Below are positions 1 through 8,400 of a stretch of 64,000 nt of DNA, piece by piece; position 1 is the first letter of the stretch; each line of letters opens with the position of its first letter. This DNA is from Pseudomonas botevensis. GTDB taxonomy: Bacteria > Pseudomonadota > Gammaproteobacteria > Pseudomonadales > Pseudomonadaceae. The notes beneath the pieces were generated by a model. The model did not search any database. It was given only the letters and a program-made list of their open reading frames with translations, and was not told the DNA's origin. Location: contig NZ_JAHTKI010000002.1 in assembly GCF_019145475.1 (NCBI RefSeq), positions 186,001-250,000 of the forward strand. Reading direction: 5' to 3'. The position numbers were made by a program, and so were the translations under genes.

Positions 1-59
1 AATCCGAACAGACCGTGCACCAACAGGATGGGATAACGGGTTGAAGCATTCCGTTGCAT
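1..59 (-). CDS. Triacylglycerol lipase, N-terminal fragment
   Basis: The minus strand opens with ATG at 59 and runs off the left edge after 19 codons. The residues include RYPILLVHGLFG, the first beta strand and oxyanion-hole HG motif of bacterial lipases of family I (alpha/beta hydrolase fold). An AAGGTAAG ribosome site lies just upstream on the minus strand. No signal peptide is visible before the motif, so it resembles the short lipases without a long leader. Only the start is in the window; substrate and catalytic triad cannot be seen. Confidence 0.6.
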   Translation of the reverse strand, partial: MQRNASTRYPILLVHGLFG

Positions 60-396
60 GTTCTTACCTTTTTCGCAGAAGTTCATCGGTGAAATCTGCG
101 TGCAACTCTAAAACACTCATCTCGCTGGCGAAGTACGAAGCGGCTTCGGGGGCTGCCGGAAACTGGACTAGGATCCGTACGATTTTTCGGATCTTTATGA
201 AATCCGGGTCGGAATATTTAGACATCTTTTGCATCCGCCGAAGTGATTTCCTGCCGCTTGCCTACTTTCTCCGTCGTGATTGCCTCTGCCTTGCGGCGTA
301 CCGTGCCGACATCGAACCTTTGCCGATTCGCGTTTCAATTCAGCTTGCCAGCGCAGTCATTGACGACCGCGCTACATCCAGGGAATGGAGTTACGA

Positions 397-1563
397 ATGA
401 CTACTCAGGCAATACAGCCCACCGCGCTGTCATCACAATGGACCGGTGCCGCTCCGCCGACGGGAGCAGGCCATCTCAGTCTTAAAATCGACGAGAACTC
501 GCTGGAGCTTTGTTATGGCCCGGGCCAGCTCGCCAGTGCTGACTCGGTCGGCATGCTGGAAGCGCCAAGGCTCGACTCGGTCGATGGCGCGGTGCTCGAT
601 CCGGCGCTGTCGAGAGGCATTGTCCGGGTCGCGCCTTATCCAGGCATGGCGTGCGGCGACAAACTGATATTGAGGTGGGATGGACTGGATTTGGAGGGCT
701 ATGCCTACCAGCATGAAATTGTCCGCTTCGTCAGTGAGGGACAGGTGGGCAAGGAAGTGGTGTTCGTGGTCAAGGGCATGCACATCGCGGCGCTGGATGG
801 CGGTTCGCTGGACGTCTACTGGACGCTCATCAGCGCCGCTCTGGCTGAGCCGCTGTCTTCTGCCCGGCTGCAACTGAGCGTGGGTGATTCGGCGCTCCGG
901 TTGCTGGCCCCGCATGTGGAGGAATCGGCGGGGGAGGTGCTGGATCCGGATCGGGTGTCGCACGGCGTATCCGTCACCCTCCAGCCCTACGCGCGAATGA
1001 CCGCCGGAGACCGGATTTTGCTGTCGTGGCAAGGTGCGACGACGGCCACTGAATACAGCGACGCCTTGCTCGTCGAATCTTTTTCCGTTGGCGAGACCCT
1101 GTCGTTCTGGGTGGCGCCTGAGACCGTGACGGCCCACATCGGCGACAAAGTGACGGTGCGCTACCGGGTTCTGCAAGCAAGTGGGGCGACTCGGGACTCC
1201 GAGCCGACACGCATTGTGTTTGCTGCATTGAATCGAGGGGTTCTGGACGCTCCCGATGTCCTCGAGGCCGAGGATGGCGTGCTGGTAGTGGAGGATTCGA
1301 TCGACGGAATTACCGTGGTCCTCGGCAATGTCCAGGTGCAGGAAGGGGAGTTGGTGTACCTCAAGTGCGATGGCGAACTGTTCAATCACCGTGACGACCG
1401 GGAGATCACCCGGGATATGGCCGGGCAGCCACTGGTGTTCATCGTGCCTCATCGATTCTGGCGTGAACATGCAGGCCTGACGGTGCGCGTGGCGTACTCC
1501 GTGGAGCATCTGGACGATGCCAGTCAGGAGTCCGCCGTCACTGAGGTGCGTGTCGAGCGTTAA
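397..1563 (+). CDS. Three-repeat beta-sandwich protein of unknown function
   Basis: This 388-residue protein has no recognised enzyme motif. It contains three diverged copies of a roughly 95-residue module, starting near residues 51, 163 and 280. Each copy begins with a L-x-AP-x-V/L motif, then a conserved D-x-x-x-x-G-I/V-x-V stretch, a G-D/E-x-I/L-x-L-x-W/C-x-G core and an F-V/W-V strand, as in Ig-like repeats of large Pseudomonas surface proteins. I see no signal peptide or membrane segment. The ATG at 397 is preferred to 385 because GGAG sits six bases before it. A role in surface or matrix binding is only inferred from the repeat type. Confidence 0.75.
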   Translation: MTTQAIQPTALSSQWTGAAPPTGAGHLSLKIDENSLELCYGPGQLASADSVGMLEAPRLDSVDGAVLDPALSRGIVRVAPYPGMACGDKLILRWDGLDLEGYAYQHEIVRFVSEGQVGKEVVFVVKGMHIAALDGGSLDVYWTLISAALAEPLSSARLQLSVGDSALRLLAPHVEESAGEVLDPDRVSHGVSVTLQPYARMTAGDRILLSWQGATTATEYSDALLVESFSVGETLSFWVAPETVTAHIGDKVTVRYRVLQASGATRDSEPTRIVFAALNRGVLDAPDVLEAEDGVLVVEDSIDGITVVLGNVQVQEGELVYLKCDGELFNHRDDREITRDMAGQPLVFIVPHRFWREHAGLTVRVAYSVEHLDDASQESAVTEVRVER

Positions 1564-1578
1564 CGCTCTATGCGGAGT

Positions 1579-1619
1579 CCATCCTTCCGGTGGGTGCGGC
1601 TCGCCGGAAGGATGGTTTT
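1579..1619. terminator. Bidirectional rho-independent terminator
   Basis: A 12-bp perfect stem (CCATCCTTCCGG pairing with CCGGAAGGATGG) with a 13-base loop is followed by TTTT on the plus strand. It lies between the convergent repeat protein and DAHP synthase genes, and can serve both. Confidence 0.8.
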
Positions 1620-1623
1620 GCCG

Positions 1624-2700
1624 TCAGGCCCGAGCCTGTGTGCGAAGGCGTTCGGCGGCGTCCCGCAGCAAGCGTTCGGTTGCGTCGAAGCCGAGACAGC
1701 CATCGGTCACCGAAACGCCGTAGCGCAGTGGCGGGTTCAAAGGCTGGCAGCCTTCGAACAGGTGCGATTCGATCATCATGCCGATCAGCGAGCGGTTGCC
1801 TTGCAGGCGTTGTTCAAGCACATCGTTGAACACCGCTGGTTGGCGTGATGGGTCCTTGCCGCTGTTGGCATGGCTGCAATCGACCATGATCCGGTCCGGA
1901 ATCTTCAAACGGTCGAGTTCGGCGTTGATCCGGGCCACGCTCTCACGATCGTAGTTCGGCCCCTGATGACCGCCTCGCAGCACCAGATGGGTATCCGCAT
2001 TGCCGGCTGTCTGAATGATGGCTGGGTGGCCCTGGCTGTCCACGCCGAAGTGCCGGTGCGGATGAGAGGCCGAGCGCATGGCGTCGACCGCAATGGCCAC
2101 ACCCCCATCGGTGCCGTTCTTGAAGCCGACGGGCATGCCCAGGCCACTCGCCATTTCGCGGTGAATCTGCGATTCGGTGGTGCGGGCGCCGATGGCCACC
2201 CAACTGAGCAGATCATCGAAGTAACCGGCGGCCATGGGTTGAAGCAATTCAGTAGCCACGGGCAGGCCGAGGCGGATCATGGCCAGCATCAGCTCGCGGG
2301 ACAGGGTCAGGCCGCCAGCCATGTCGTCGCTGCCATCGAGATGCGGGTCATAGGCCAGACCTTTCCAACCGACCGTGGTGCGCGGTTTTTCGACGTAGGC
2401 GCGCATCACCAGCAACATTTCGTCGCTGACGTCTCTGGCGAGTCGGGCAAGTTTGTCGGCGTATTCGATGGCCGATTGCGGGTCGTGTATCGAGCAAGGA
2501 CCGACGATCACCAGCATGCGCTGATCTTCACCGTTGAGAATCGCGCGAACCGCCTGGCGGTGAGCCGCGATCTGCTGGGTCAGCAAATGACTCAGGGGCA
2601 ATTGCTGCTTGAGTTGCAACGAGCTGGGCAGACGCAGGGTCAGTGCTTCGTTGGCAGGGGAAATAGTGGACAGCGGCAGAGCAGAAACAGACGAATTCAT
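1624..2700 (-). CDS. 3-deoxy-7-phosphoheptulonate (DAHP) synthase, class I
   Basis: The 358-residue product condenses phosphoenolpyruvate and erythrose-4-phosphate to DAHP, the first step of the shikimate pathway, in the cytoplasm. Visible family motifs are GPCSIHD (about residue 67), KPRTTVGWKG, GARTTESQIHRE, KNGTDGG and LRGG; length is normal for AroF/AroG/AroH-type enzymes. Which aromatic amino acid inhibits it cannot be told from sequence alone, so no paralogue letter is given. The start is ATG with AGGA about eight bases upstream. Two aromatic-rich leader ORFs and a terminator lie upstream on the same strand, so transcription attenuation by charged Phe/Tyr/Trp tRNA is likely. Confidence 0.93.
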   Translation of the reverse strand: MNSSVSALPLSTISPANEALTLRLPSSLQLKQQLPLSHLLTQQIAAHRQAVRAILNGEDQRMLVIVGPCSIHDPQSAIEYADKLARLARDVSDEMLLVMRAYVEKPRTTVGWKGLAYDPHLDGSDDMAGGLTLSRELMLAMIRLGLPVATELLQPMAAGYFDDLLSWVAIGARTTESQIHREMASGLGMPVGFKNGTDGGVAIAVDAMRSASHPHRHFGVDSQGHPAIIQTAGNADTHLVLRGGHQGPNYDRESVARINAELDRLKIPDRIMVDCSHANSGKDPSRQPAVFNDVLEQRLQGNRSLIGMMIESHLFEGCQPLNPPLRYGVSVTDGCLGFDATERLLRDAAERLRTQARA

Positions 2701-2746
2701 AAGGATCTTCCTGGGCTGGCGGCGGGTGCTTCCCGCTCGCTCGGCC

Positions 2747-2899
2747 CTACTGGGGTGTTCGACAATTGGCCGTATTGGCTACGTGTGTGTGCTTGCCACC
2801 TGTGGGTGACCGATCGGAGGCGGCAGGCTGTCCCGAGCGGAGGCTGGTAAATCGCCAGGCGGTAAAACTGTCGTAACGGTAATAAGTGGCGTAGTTCAT
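2747..2899 (-). CDS. Second aromatic-rich leader ORF upstream of DAHP synthase
   Basis: This 50-codon ORF lies between the attenuator terminator and the DAHP synthase gene, ending 46 bases before its start. It has a good GAGGAA ribosome site nine bases before ATG. The first 17 codons hold four Tyr, two Phe and one Trp (MNYATYYRYDSFTAWRF). The remainder is polar and rich in Ser, Thr and Pro. I see no second U-tailed terminator after it. It could be a second sensing peptide that acts on translation or message stability of the synthase, but this is inference; it may also be a conserved coding remnant. Confidence 0.6.
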   Translation of the reverse strand: MNYATYYRYDSFTAWRFTSLRSGQPAASDRSPTGGKHTHVANTANCRTPQ

Positions 2900-2950
2900 G
2901 TCGTGATTCCTCAAAGTGTCTGGTGTGTTGCTGAAAAAATGTACAGCCCG

Positions 2951-2988
2951 AAAAAACAAAACCCCCGGTCGGGGAGGCCGACCGGGGG
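2951..2988 (-). terminator. Attenuator terminator of the DAHP synthase leader
   Basis: On the minus strand an 11-bp GC-rich stem (CCCCCGGTCGG with its complement, loop of five) is followed by TTTTGTTTTTT. It sits 49 bases after the stop codon of the aromatic leader peptide and before the synthase gene, so most transcripts should stop here unless the leader ribosome stalls. Confidence 0.88.
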
Positions 2989-3029
2989 TTGAGAATTCTC
3001 TGGTGGGCGTCCCGTTGTCATGGGCGCCG

Positions 3030-3070
3030 TTTGGGTATCAGGCGCGCCAGTGGCTAAACCAATACCCAAA
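3030..3070 (-). promoter_or_regulatory. Leader hairpin covering the aromatic codons
   Basis: A nine-base perfect inverted repeat (TTTGGGTAT at 3030-3038 and ATACCCAAA at 3062-3070) pairs the Phe-Gly-Tyr codons of the leader with sequence just after its stop. This is the position of the 1:2 pause hairpin in classical amino-acid attenuators. The competing antiterminator pairing was not resolved by eye. Confidence 0.6.
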
Positions 3071-3166
3071 ATAAAAGCTGACCGGAGCGCAAACGTCAGT
3101 CGCCCGGGCAGCCGAAACCGAGCGCAGGGCGCTGGCGGTACGAAGCTGTGAAGGGGCGTTGAACAT
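3038..3166 (-). CDS. Aromatic leader peptide of the DAHP synthase attenuator
   Basis: A 42-codon ORF with a clear GGAG ribosome site seven bases before ATG. Residues 30-40 read SFYFGYWFSHW: three Phe, two Tyr and two Trp in eleven codons. It is followed by a hairpin over these codons and then by a strong terminator 5' of the DAHP synthase gene. The layout is that of enterobacterial pheA and trp leaders, here apparently sensing all three aromatic amino acids at once. The peptide itself has no expected function beyond ribosome stalling. Confidence 0.82.
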   Translation of the reverse strand: MFNAPSQLRTASALRSVSAARATDVCAPVSFYFGYWFSHWRA

Positions 3167-3190
3167 GGTCTGTCTCCGATGAATGCGCCG

Positions 3191-3220
3191 AGCTTACTAG
3201 AGGCAACTGCGCGTCAGCAA
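3191..3220 (-). promoter_or_regulatory. Possible promoter of the DAHP synthase leader transcript
   Basis: On the minus strand TTGCTG (3220-3215) and TAAGCT (3196-3191) are 18 bases apart, about 25 bases before the leader start. It is a weak match to sigma-70 boxes. No TyrR/PhhR-type operator was identified with confidence. Confidence 0.35.
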
Positions 3221-3373
3221 TCAGAAAATGCTATCGAATGTGCAAGACAGCATCTATCGATCGACTGCGCGCAAGGTTGTGACACACTCTGAAGTGTACT
3301 TAGCTCCATGAGGAAAACCTGTCAGTAATGGCAGGCACCGAATCTGGACGATCAAGAACAGGACAAGGTTTGA

Positions 3374-3817
3374 ATGACATTCCAGTTACGCCGGGCAACG
3401 CCAGCCGACCTGCCGTTCGCTCGAGAGCTCACTTGCCGGAACATGCTGCGCTACTACATTCACTATGATCTGCTTTGGCAGGACGACGGGTTCGATCTGG
3501 CCTGGTCCGGCCGTGACAATTGGCTGATCGTACGTGGCGAAGAGTGTTGCGGCTTCTTCAGTCTGAGCCGGGATGCGCGAGCGTTGTACATCCGCGAATT
3601 GCAGATGGATGAAGCGTTTCAGCGCCAGGGGGCGGGAAGTTGGGCGATCGATCAGGTTATTGCCATGGCTCGTCATGAGAAGCGTCCGGCGTTGCGTCTG
3701 ACGGTGTTCAAGAACAACCCGGCGCAAAAACTGTATCTGAGCAAAGGGCTGGTGGTGCAGGGTGAGGATGAGTGTTTCCTGCGCATGCAGCTGGATTTCA
3801 GTACAGGTGTTCTCTGA
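3374..3817 (+). CDS. GNAT family N-acetyltransferase
   Basis: This 147-residue protein has the single-domain GNAT fold: an N-terminal L-R-x-A-T-x-x-D-L-x-F start, a central beta strand LYIRELQM, then the acetyl-CoA loop QRQGAGSWAID (Q/R-x-x-G-x-G/A, near residues 81-91) and a late V-x-x-N-x-x-A-x-x-L-Y motif (FKNNPAQKLY), all typical of Pseudomonas GNATs near gacA. Substrate is unknown. It stands alone, 127 bases before gacA and in the same direction. Confidence 0.85.
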   Translation: MTFQLRRATPADLPFARELTCRNMLRYYIHYDLLWQDDGFDLAWSGRDNWLIVRGEECCGFFSLSRDARALYIRELQMDEAFQRQGAGSWAIDQVIAMARHEKRPALRLTVFKNNPAQKLYLSKGLVVQGEDECFLRMQLDFSTGVL

Positions 3818-3944
3818 AACGCACGGCCGGCAAGCCTTCGATGATGAATTGAAACTTTTTATATGCGGCTTTCCGCTAGGTCTGCCCGGCACTTTTTGCT
3901 AAGGTGTCCGGCATCCCAATAAGACCATATCGCGAGGTGTCTGC

Positions 3945-4586
3945 TTGATTAGGGTGCTAGTGGTCGATGACCATGATCTCGTTCGTACAGGCATTACACG
4001 TATGCTGGCCGATATCGATGGCCTGCAAGTGGTTGGCCAGGCCGAGTCCGGGGAAGAATCCCTGATCAAGGCTCGTGAGCTGAAGCCCGACGTAGTGCTG
4101 ATGGACGTCAAGATGCCTGGCATCGGCGGCCTGGAAGCCACGCGCAAATTGCTGCGCAGCCATCCCGACATCAAAGTGGTTGCCGTTACCGTGTGTGAGG
4201 AAGATCCTTTTCCTACACGGTTGTTGCAGGCTGGCGCCGCCGGGTATCTGACCAAGGGTGCGGGACTTCCGGAAATGGTTCAGGCGATTCGCCTGGTGTT
4301 CGCCGGTCAGCGCTATATCAGCCCGCAAATCGCCCAGCAGCTGGCGATCAAATCCTTCCAGCCAACCAACGATTCGCCGTTCGATGCCTTGTCCGAACGG
4401 GAAATCCAGATCGCGTTAATGATTGTCGGCTGTCAGAAGGTGCAGATCATTTCCGACAAATTGTGCCTGTCGCCAAAGACCGTCAACACTTACCGTTACC
4501 GCATTTTCGAGAAGCTCTCGATCAGCAGCGATGTCGAGTTGACGTTGTTGGCGGTTCGCCACGGCATGGTTGATGCCAGTCTCTGA
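3945..4586 (+). CDS. gacA: Response regulator GacA
   Basis: A 213-residue NarL/FixJ-type regulator, partner of the GacS sensor kinase; in pseudomonads it activates small RNAs that titrate RsmA/RsmE and so controls secondary metabolism and biofilm. The receiver domain shows acidic D8-D9, phospho-acceptor Asp54 (LMDVKMPG) and a conserved Lys near 107; a LuxR helix-turn-helix occupies about 145-205 ([11 protein letters not shown]...[17 protein letters not shown]). The start codon is TTG at 3945, with CGAGG upstream; TTG is also the known start in P. fluorescens. uvrC begins two bases after the stop, as in other gamma-proteobacteria. Confidence 0.97.
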   Translation: MIRVLVVDDHDLVRTGITRMLADIDGLQVVGQAESGEESLIKARELKPDVVLMDVKMPGIGGLEATRKLLRSHPDIKVVAVTVCEEDPFPTRLLQAGAAGYLTKGAGLPEMVQAIRLVFAGQRYISPQIAQQLAIKSFQPTNDSPFDALSEREIQIALMIVGCQKVQIISDKLCLSPKTVNTYRYRIFEKLSISSDVELTLLAVRHGMVDASL

Positions 4587-4588
4587 CC

Positions 4589-6412
4589 ATGACCGAAACA
4601 TTTGACTCCGGCGCCTTCCTGTCGACCGTCAGCGGGCGCCCCGGCGTATATCGCATGTTCGACGGCGAGGCGCGTCTGCTGTACGTGGGCAAGGCCAAGA
4701 ACCTCAAGAAGCGTCTGGCCAGCTATTTTCGCAAGACCGGTCTGGCCCCGAAAACCGCCGCGCTGGTCGGTCGGATCGCCCAGGTCGAAACGACCATCAC
4801 CGCCAACGAAACCGAAGCGCTGCTGCTTGAACAGACCCTGATCAAGGAATGGCGGCCGCCGTACAACATCCTGTTGCGCGACGACAAATCCTATCCCTAT
4901 GTGTTTTTGTCTGACGGACAGTTCCCGCGCCTGAGCATCCATCGCGGCGCCAAGAAGGCCAAGGGCAAGTATTTCGGCCCTTATCCGAGCGCGGGAGCGA
5001 TTCGCGAAAGCCTCAGCCTGCTGCAAAAGACTTTTTTCGTACGTCAGTGCGAGGACAGTTACTACAAAAACCGCACCCGACCCTGTCTGCAATATCAGAT
5101 CAAACGCTGCAAGGCGCCTTGTGTCGGCCTGGTCGAGCCTGAGGTCTACGCCGAGGATGTACGTCACTCGGTCATGTTCCTCGAAGGGCGCAGCCATGCG
5201 CTGACCAACGAACTCTCCACCGCGATGGAAGAGGCGGCGATCAATCTCGAATTCGAGCGCGCCGCCGAGTTGCGCGATCAGGTCGCGCTGCTGCGCCGGG
5301 TTCAGGATCAGCAGAGCATGGAGGGTGGTACAGGCGATATCGATGTCATCGCAGCCTTCGTCAATCCGGGTGGGGCGTGTGTGCATCTGATCAGTGTGCG
5401 CGGCGGACGGGTGCTGGGCAGCAAGAATTTCTTCCCTCAGGTTGGAATCGAGGAAGAGGTGGGCGAAGTCATGGCGGCGTTTTTAGGCCAATACTTCATC
5501 AGCAGTCCCGAGCGCGATTTGCCGAGTGAGCTGATCGTCAACGTGGTTCATGAAGATTTCCCTGCGCTGATCGAAGCAATCCAGGAACTGCGCGGGCGTG
5601 AATTGACCATCAGCCATCGCGTGCGGGGTACTCGAGCGCGCTGGCAGCAACTGGCCGTGACCAATGCCGAACAGGCGCTGGGGGCAAGGCTTGCCAACCG
5701 GCAACATGTTGCGGCGCGTTTCGACGCACTGGCCGAAGTATTGAACCTGGATGAACCGCCGCAGCGCCTTGAGTGCTATGACATCAGTCACTCCAGCGGT
5801 GAGGCGACGGTGGCGTCCTGCGTGGTGTTCGGCCCGGAAGGCGCGATCAAATCGGATTACCGGCGCTATAACATCGAAGGCGTGACGGCCGGTGATGACT
5901 ATGCCGCCATGCACCAGGCCCTGACCCGACGCTTCAGCAAACTGAAGGAGGGCGAGGGCAAGTTGCCGGACATTCTGTTGGTGGACGGTGGCAAGGGGCA
6001 GTTGTCGATGGCCCGGGATGTACTCAATGAGCTGGCGGTGCCGGATTTGATTCTGCTCGGCGTGGCAAAGGGTGCAACGCGCAAGGCTGGGTTCGAAACG
6101 TTGTATCTAAATGATGCAGCGCACGAGTTCACTTTGCGGGGTGATTCACCTGCCTTGCACCTGATTCAGCAGATTCGCGATGAGGCCCATCGGTTCGCAA
6201 TCACTGGCCACCGCGCACGTCGCGGTAAAACCCGGCGTACGTCAACGCTGGAAGGGGTTGCCGGAGTAGGTCCGACCCGTCGTCGGGATCTGCTGAAACA
6301 TTTTGGTGGATTGCAGGAGCTGTCTCGTGCAAGCATCGAAGAGATCGCCAAAGCCCCGGGGATCAGTAAAAAGCTCGCAGAGTCGATTTATGCAAACCTG
6401 CATAGTGAGTAG
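4589..6412 (+). CDS. uvrC: Excinuclease ABC subunit C
   Basis: The 607-residue product makes both incisions around bulky DNA lesions with UvrA and UvrB. The N-terminal GIY-YIG nuclease domain is visible (GVYRMF, then [13 protein letters not shown], about residues 18-42), followed by the cysteine-containing region ([13 protein letters not shown]), the UVR UvrB-binding helix pair near 205-240 ([18 protein letters not shown]), the RNase H-like endonuclease domain (ECYDISH, VDGGKGQ) and a C-terminal helix-hairpin-helix ([16 protein letters not shown]). It follows gacA with a two-base gap and a weak ribosome site, suggesting translational coupling. Confidence 0.97.
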   Translation: MTETFDSGAFLSTVSGRPGVYRMFDGEARLLYVGKAKNLKKRLASYFRKTGLAPKTAALVGRIAQVETTITANETEALLLEQTLIKEWRPPYNILLRDDKSYPYVFLSDGQFPRLSIHRGAKKAKGKYFGPYPSAGAIRESLSLLQKTFFVRQCEDSYYKNRTRPCLQYQIKRCKAPCVGLVEPEVYAEDVRHSVMFLEGRSHALTNELSTAMEEAAINLEFERAAELRDQVALLRRVQDQQSMEGGTGDIDVIAAFVNPGGACVHLISVRGGRVLGSKNFFPQVGIEEEVGEVMAAFLGQYFISSPERDLPSELIVNVVHEDFPALIEAIQELRGRELTISHRVRGTRARWQQLAVTNAEQALGARLANRQHVAARFDALAEVLNLDEPPQRLECYDISHSSGEATVASCVVFGPEGAIKSDYRRYNIEGVTAGDDYAAMHQALTRRFSKLKEGEGKLPDILLVDGGKGQLSMARDVLNELAVPDLILLGVAKGATRKAGFETLYLNDAAHEFTLRGDSPALHLIQQIRDEAHRFAITGHRARRGKTRRTSTLEGVAGVGPTRRRDLLKHFGGLQELSRASIEEIAKAPGISKKLAESIYANLHSE

Positions 6413-6444
6413 AATGCCCATTCACCTCGTAGCCAGTTGTGCCG

Positions 6445-7005
6445 ATGAATATCCCTAATCTGATTACCGTTCTCCGCGTCCTGCTCATCCCGATTTTCAT
6501 TTTGCTGTTCTATCTGCCTTACCAATGGAGTTACCTCGCCTCGGCTTCGGTATTTGCCTTTGCTGCGGCGACCGACTGGCTCGATGGCTATCTGGCGCGC
6601 CGCCTGGAGCAAAGCACGCCGTTTGGGGCGTTTCTCGATCCGGTCGCCGATAAGCTGATGGTCGCCGTCGCCCTGGTGTTGCTGGTGCAGGAGCACGGCA
6701 ATCTCTGGCTCACGCTGCCGGCAGCGGTCATCATCGGTCGCGAGATCGTCGTTTCGGCCTTGCGCGAGTGGATGGCCGAACTCGGTGCTCGTGCCCATGT
6801 GGCGGTGTCGAACCTGGGCAAATGGAAAACCGCCGCGCAAATGCTCGCGCTGGTGATCCTGCTGGCCAACCCGAAAGATTTCAGCTTCTGGGTTTTCATC
6901 GGCTATGCGCTGCTGATGGTATCCGCAGGCCTGACTTTGTGGTCGATGGTCCAGTACCTTCGGGCTGCCTGGCCACATCTGAAGACCGATGTTGAAAAGA
7001 AATAA
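6445..7005 (+). CDS. pgsA: CDP-diacylglycerol-glycerol-3-phosphate 3-phosphatidyltransferase
   Basis: This 186-residue inner-membrane enzyme makes phosphatidylglycerophosphate, the precursor of phosphatidylglycerol. The CDP-alcohol phosphotransferase signature is complete (DGYLARR then [10 protein letters not shown], near residues 48-70), with four to five hydrophobic segments around it. The sequence begins [12 protein letters not shown] as in relatives, so ATG at 6445 is chosen; a GTG two codons earlier is possible. The ribosome site is poor. It is 32 bases after uvrC and likely in the gacA-uvrC-pgsA transcript. Confidence 0.95.
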   Translation: MNIPNLITVLRVLLIPIFILLFYLPYQWSYLASASVFAFAAATDWLDGYLARRLEQSTPFGAFLDPVADKLMVAVALVLLVQEHGNLWLTLPAAVIIGREIVVSALREWMAELGARAHVAVSNLGKWKTAAQMLALVILLANPKDFSFWVFIGYALLMVSAGLTLWSMVQYLRAAWPHLKTDVEKK

Positions 7006-7025
7006 AACTTTTTTGAATCAAAGGG

Positions 7026-7053
7026 TTGACGGGGCTTCTTAATTCTATAGAAT
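7026..7053 (+). promoter_or_regulatory. Promoter of the tRNA-Gly/tRNA-Cys operon
   Basis: TTGACG (7026-7031) and TAGAAT (7048-7053) are 16 bases apart, followed by a GC-rich GCGCCCC discriminator. This is typical of growth-rate-controlled stable RNA promoters and lies 15 bases before the tRNA-Gly gene. Confidence 0.75.
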
Positions 7054-7067
7054 GCGCCCCACACCAA

Positions 7068-7143
<76 letters not shown>

Positions 7144-7189
7144 ATTTGTACACGTTCGTTGTTGTGCTACTAGATAGCGAATGTTTTGA

Positions 7190-7263
7190 GGCCGAGTAGC
7201 AAAATGGTTATGCAGTGGATTGCAAATCCACCTACGCCGGTTCGATTCCGACCTCGGCCTCCA
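7190..7263 (+). tRNA. tRNA-Cys (GCA)
   Basis: A 74-base cloverleaf with encoded CCA. The acceptor stem GGCCGAG pairs with CTCGGCC, the anticodon loop is ATTGCAAAT with anticodon GCA, and the T arm is GGTTCGATTCC. It is followed nine bases later by a terminator. Confidence 0.97.
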
Positions 7264-7271
7264 CTATAAAC

Positions 7272-7308
7272 AAGCTCCGTAGATCCATGATTTACGGAGC
7301 TTTTTTAT
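7272..7308 (+). terminator. Terminator of the tRNA-Gly/Cys operon
   Basis: A ten-base perfect stem (AAGCTCCGTA with TACGGAGCTT) and TTTTTTATTT tail lie directly after tRNA-Cys. Confidence 0.85.
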
Positions 7309-7458
7309 TTCCATCTCGCTGCAAGATTTAGTCTTTAAATCGACCGCCGCGAACTTGCTTCACAGGGAAGTGATGTATATATTTCCCCCTCGGTTGCTTG
7401 AGCGCCAATCCTGTCAGGATCGCGAATGAGCAGCGGAGAATCGCTACACCGCGCTACC

Positions 7459-7545
7459 GCCCGAATGGCGAAACTGGTAGACGCATGGGACTTAAAATCC
7501 CCCGCTCGTAAGGGCGTGCCGGTTCGATTCCGGCTTCGGGCACCA
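7459..7545 (+). tRNA. tRNA-Leu (UAA), island integration site
   Basis: An 87-base class II cloverleaf with long variable arm and encoded CCA. The anticodon loop ACTTAAAAT contains TAA. The acceptor GCCCGAA pairs with TTCGGGC. The tRNA is intact. Its 3' half and downstream hairpin recur at 30268-30355, so it served as attachment site of the genomic island. It lies beyond the terminator of the Gly/Cys pair, so it should have its own promoter, which I could not identify with confidence. Confidence 0.97.
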
Positions 7546-7588
7546 TGAATATCAAGGGCTTGCATGAGATACCTCATGCAAGCCCTTA
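7500..7588 (+). repeat. attL: 3' part of tRNA-Leu plus terminator hairpin
   Basis: This 89-base segment matches 30268-30355 with only one base missing in the right copy (GGGC versus GGC at the tRNA acceptor end). It runs from the tRNA variable arm through CCA into the downstream hairpin. Similarity continues imperfectly into the anticodon arm. Direct orientation and a nearby integrase remnant identify it as the left attachment site. Confidence 0.9.
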
Positions 7589-7597
7589 GTTCTTTTT
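7554..7597 (+). terminator. tRNA-Leu terminator (inside attL)
   Basis: A 15-base perfect stem (AAGGGCTTGCATGAG with its complement, loop ATAC) is followed by AGTTCTTTTTT. The copy in attR is followed by TTATTTTTTTC, which is probably the original chromosomal tail. Confidence 0.85.
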
Positions 7598-7638
7598 TCC
7601 GCAATCAAAAAGTCTTTTCCGCAATTCGTGACCGTCAG

Positions 7639-8400
7639 TCACTTCGTAGGGGTAACCTTCAGACCCTTGCGCATTCGGATGTACTGTTCTGTCATCCCGA
7701 CGGCTGTATGTCCTAGCTGATCCCGAGCTTCTCGGATGCTCCCTGTTGACTCCTCCTTATCCGTCGCCGCTTTTGCTCTTAGGTCGCGCATCTGAAATTC
7801 TGCTTTTGGAATCCCGGCTGCTTCCCTAGAGTCATCAAACCGTTTTCTGAGCATGCTGGTCGTCATTGGCTGTCCAGAGTCGATTACTACCAGGTGTGTT
7901 GATCTGATTTTGTGTCCAGCCTTTCGTGTCACGATTCGATCGATACGACTTTGAGTTCACCAATGATCTCGATCCTTCGTTTAGCCCCAGTCTTGCCTTG
8001 CTGAACGGAGAGCTTCCCGTCTTTTATGTCTCGCTCATCCATCTTCAATGTGTCTGCGATCCTCTGACCTGTTGGGTAGAGCAGGTCCAAAGCGTCTCTC
8101 AATGGCTGATCGGCATGCTGATAGGCGCTGGCAAGTACGTCGTCTTCAATATATATCGCGACCGGTTTCTTTATTGCCTTTCACGCCCGAGCAAGGATTT
8201 GCCAAGGATGTATAGCCATTCTCGCGAGCAAAGTTCCAGATGGAGCTGAGTAATGCCTTCTCCCGATTCGCGCGAATAGGTGCTGTCTTGCCACGATGGC
8301 GAAGGTACGGGCTGACATGTTTCGGTTCGATAGCTTCTAGAGGCGCGGGCGAGTCGTTGAAGAATAGAAGCGGCTTTTCAGTTCGCGCGCGTTGTCCTTT
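7639..8400 (-). pseudogene. Tyrosine-recombinase integrase, frameshifted
   Basis: Pieces of one phage/island integrase are spread over different frames on the minus strand. The core-binding domain (EAIEPKHVSPYLRHRG ... SIWNFARENGYT, about 8361-8150) ends at a TGA in an AT repeat. A middle catalytic part (ALDLLYPTGQRIADTL) continues in another frame at about 8155-7935. The C-terminal part with DLRAKAATDKEES, GHT and the Tyr of TEQYIRMRKGL runs 7932-7639. At least two frameshifts break it, so it should be inactive. The N-terminal domain is not recognisable. Its place beside attL fits an integrase of this island. Confidence 0.85.

Noticed and set aside
41..400. 119-codon open frame left of the repeat protein
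   Set aside because: No ribosome site, no coding-like composition; the region is upstream sequence of the gene at 397.
2701..2760. Second intrinsic terminator after leader ORF 2
   Set aside because: A GCGGG-AAGCA-CCCGC hairpin exists but has no T-run after it.
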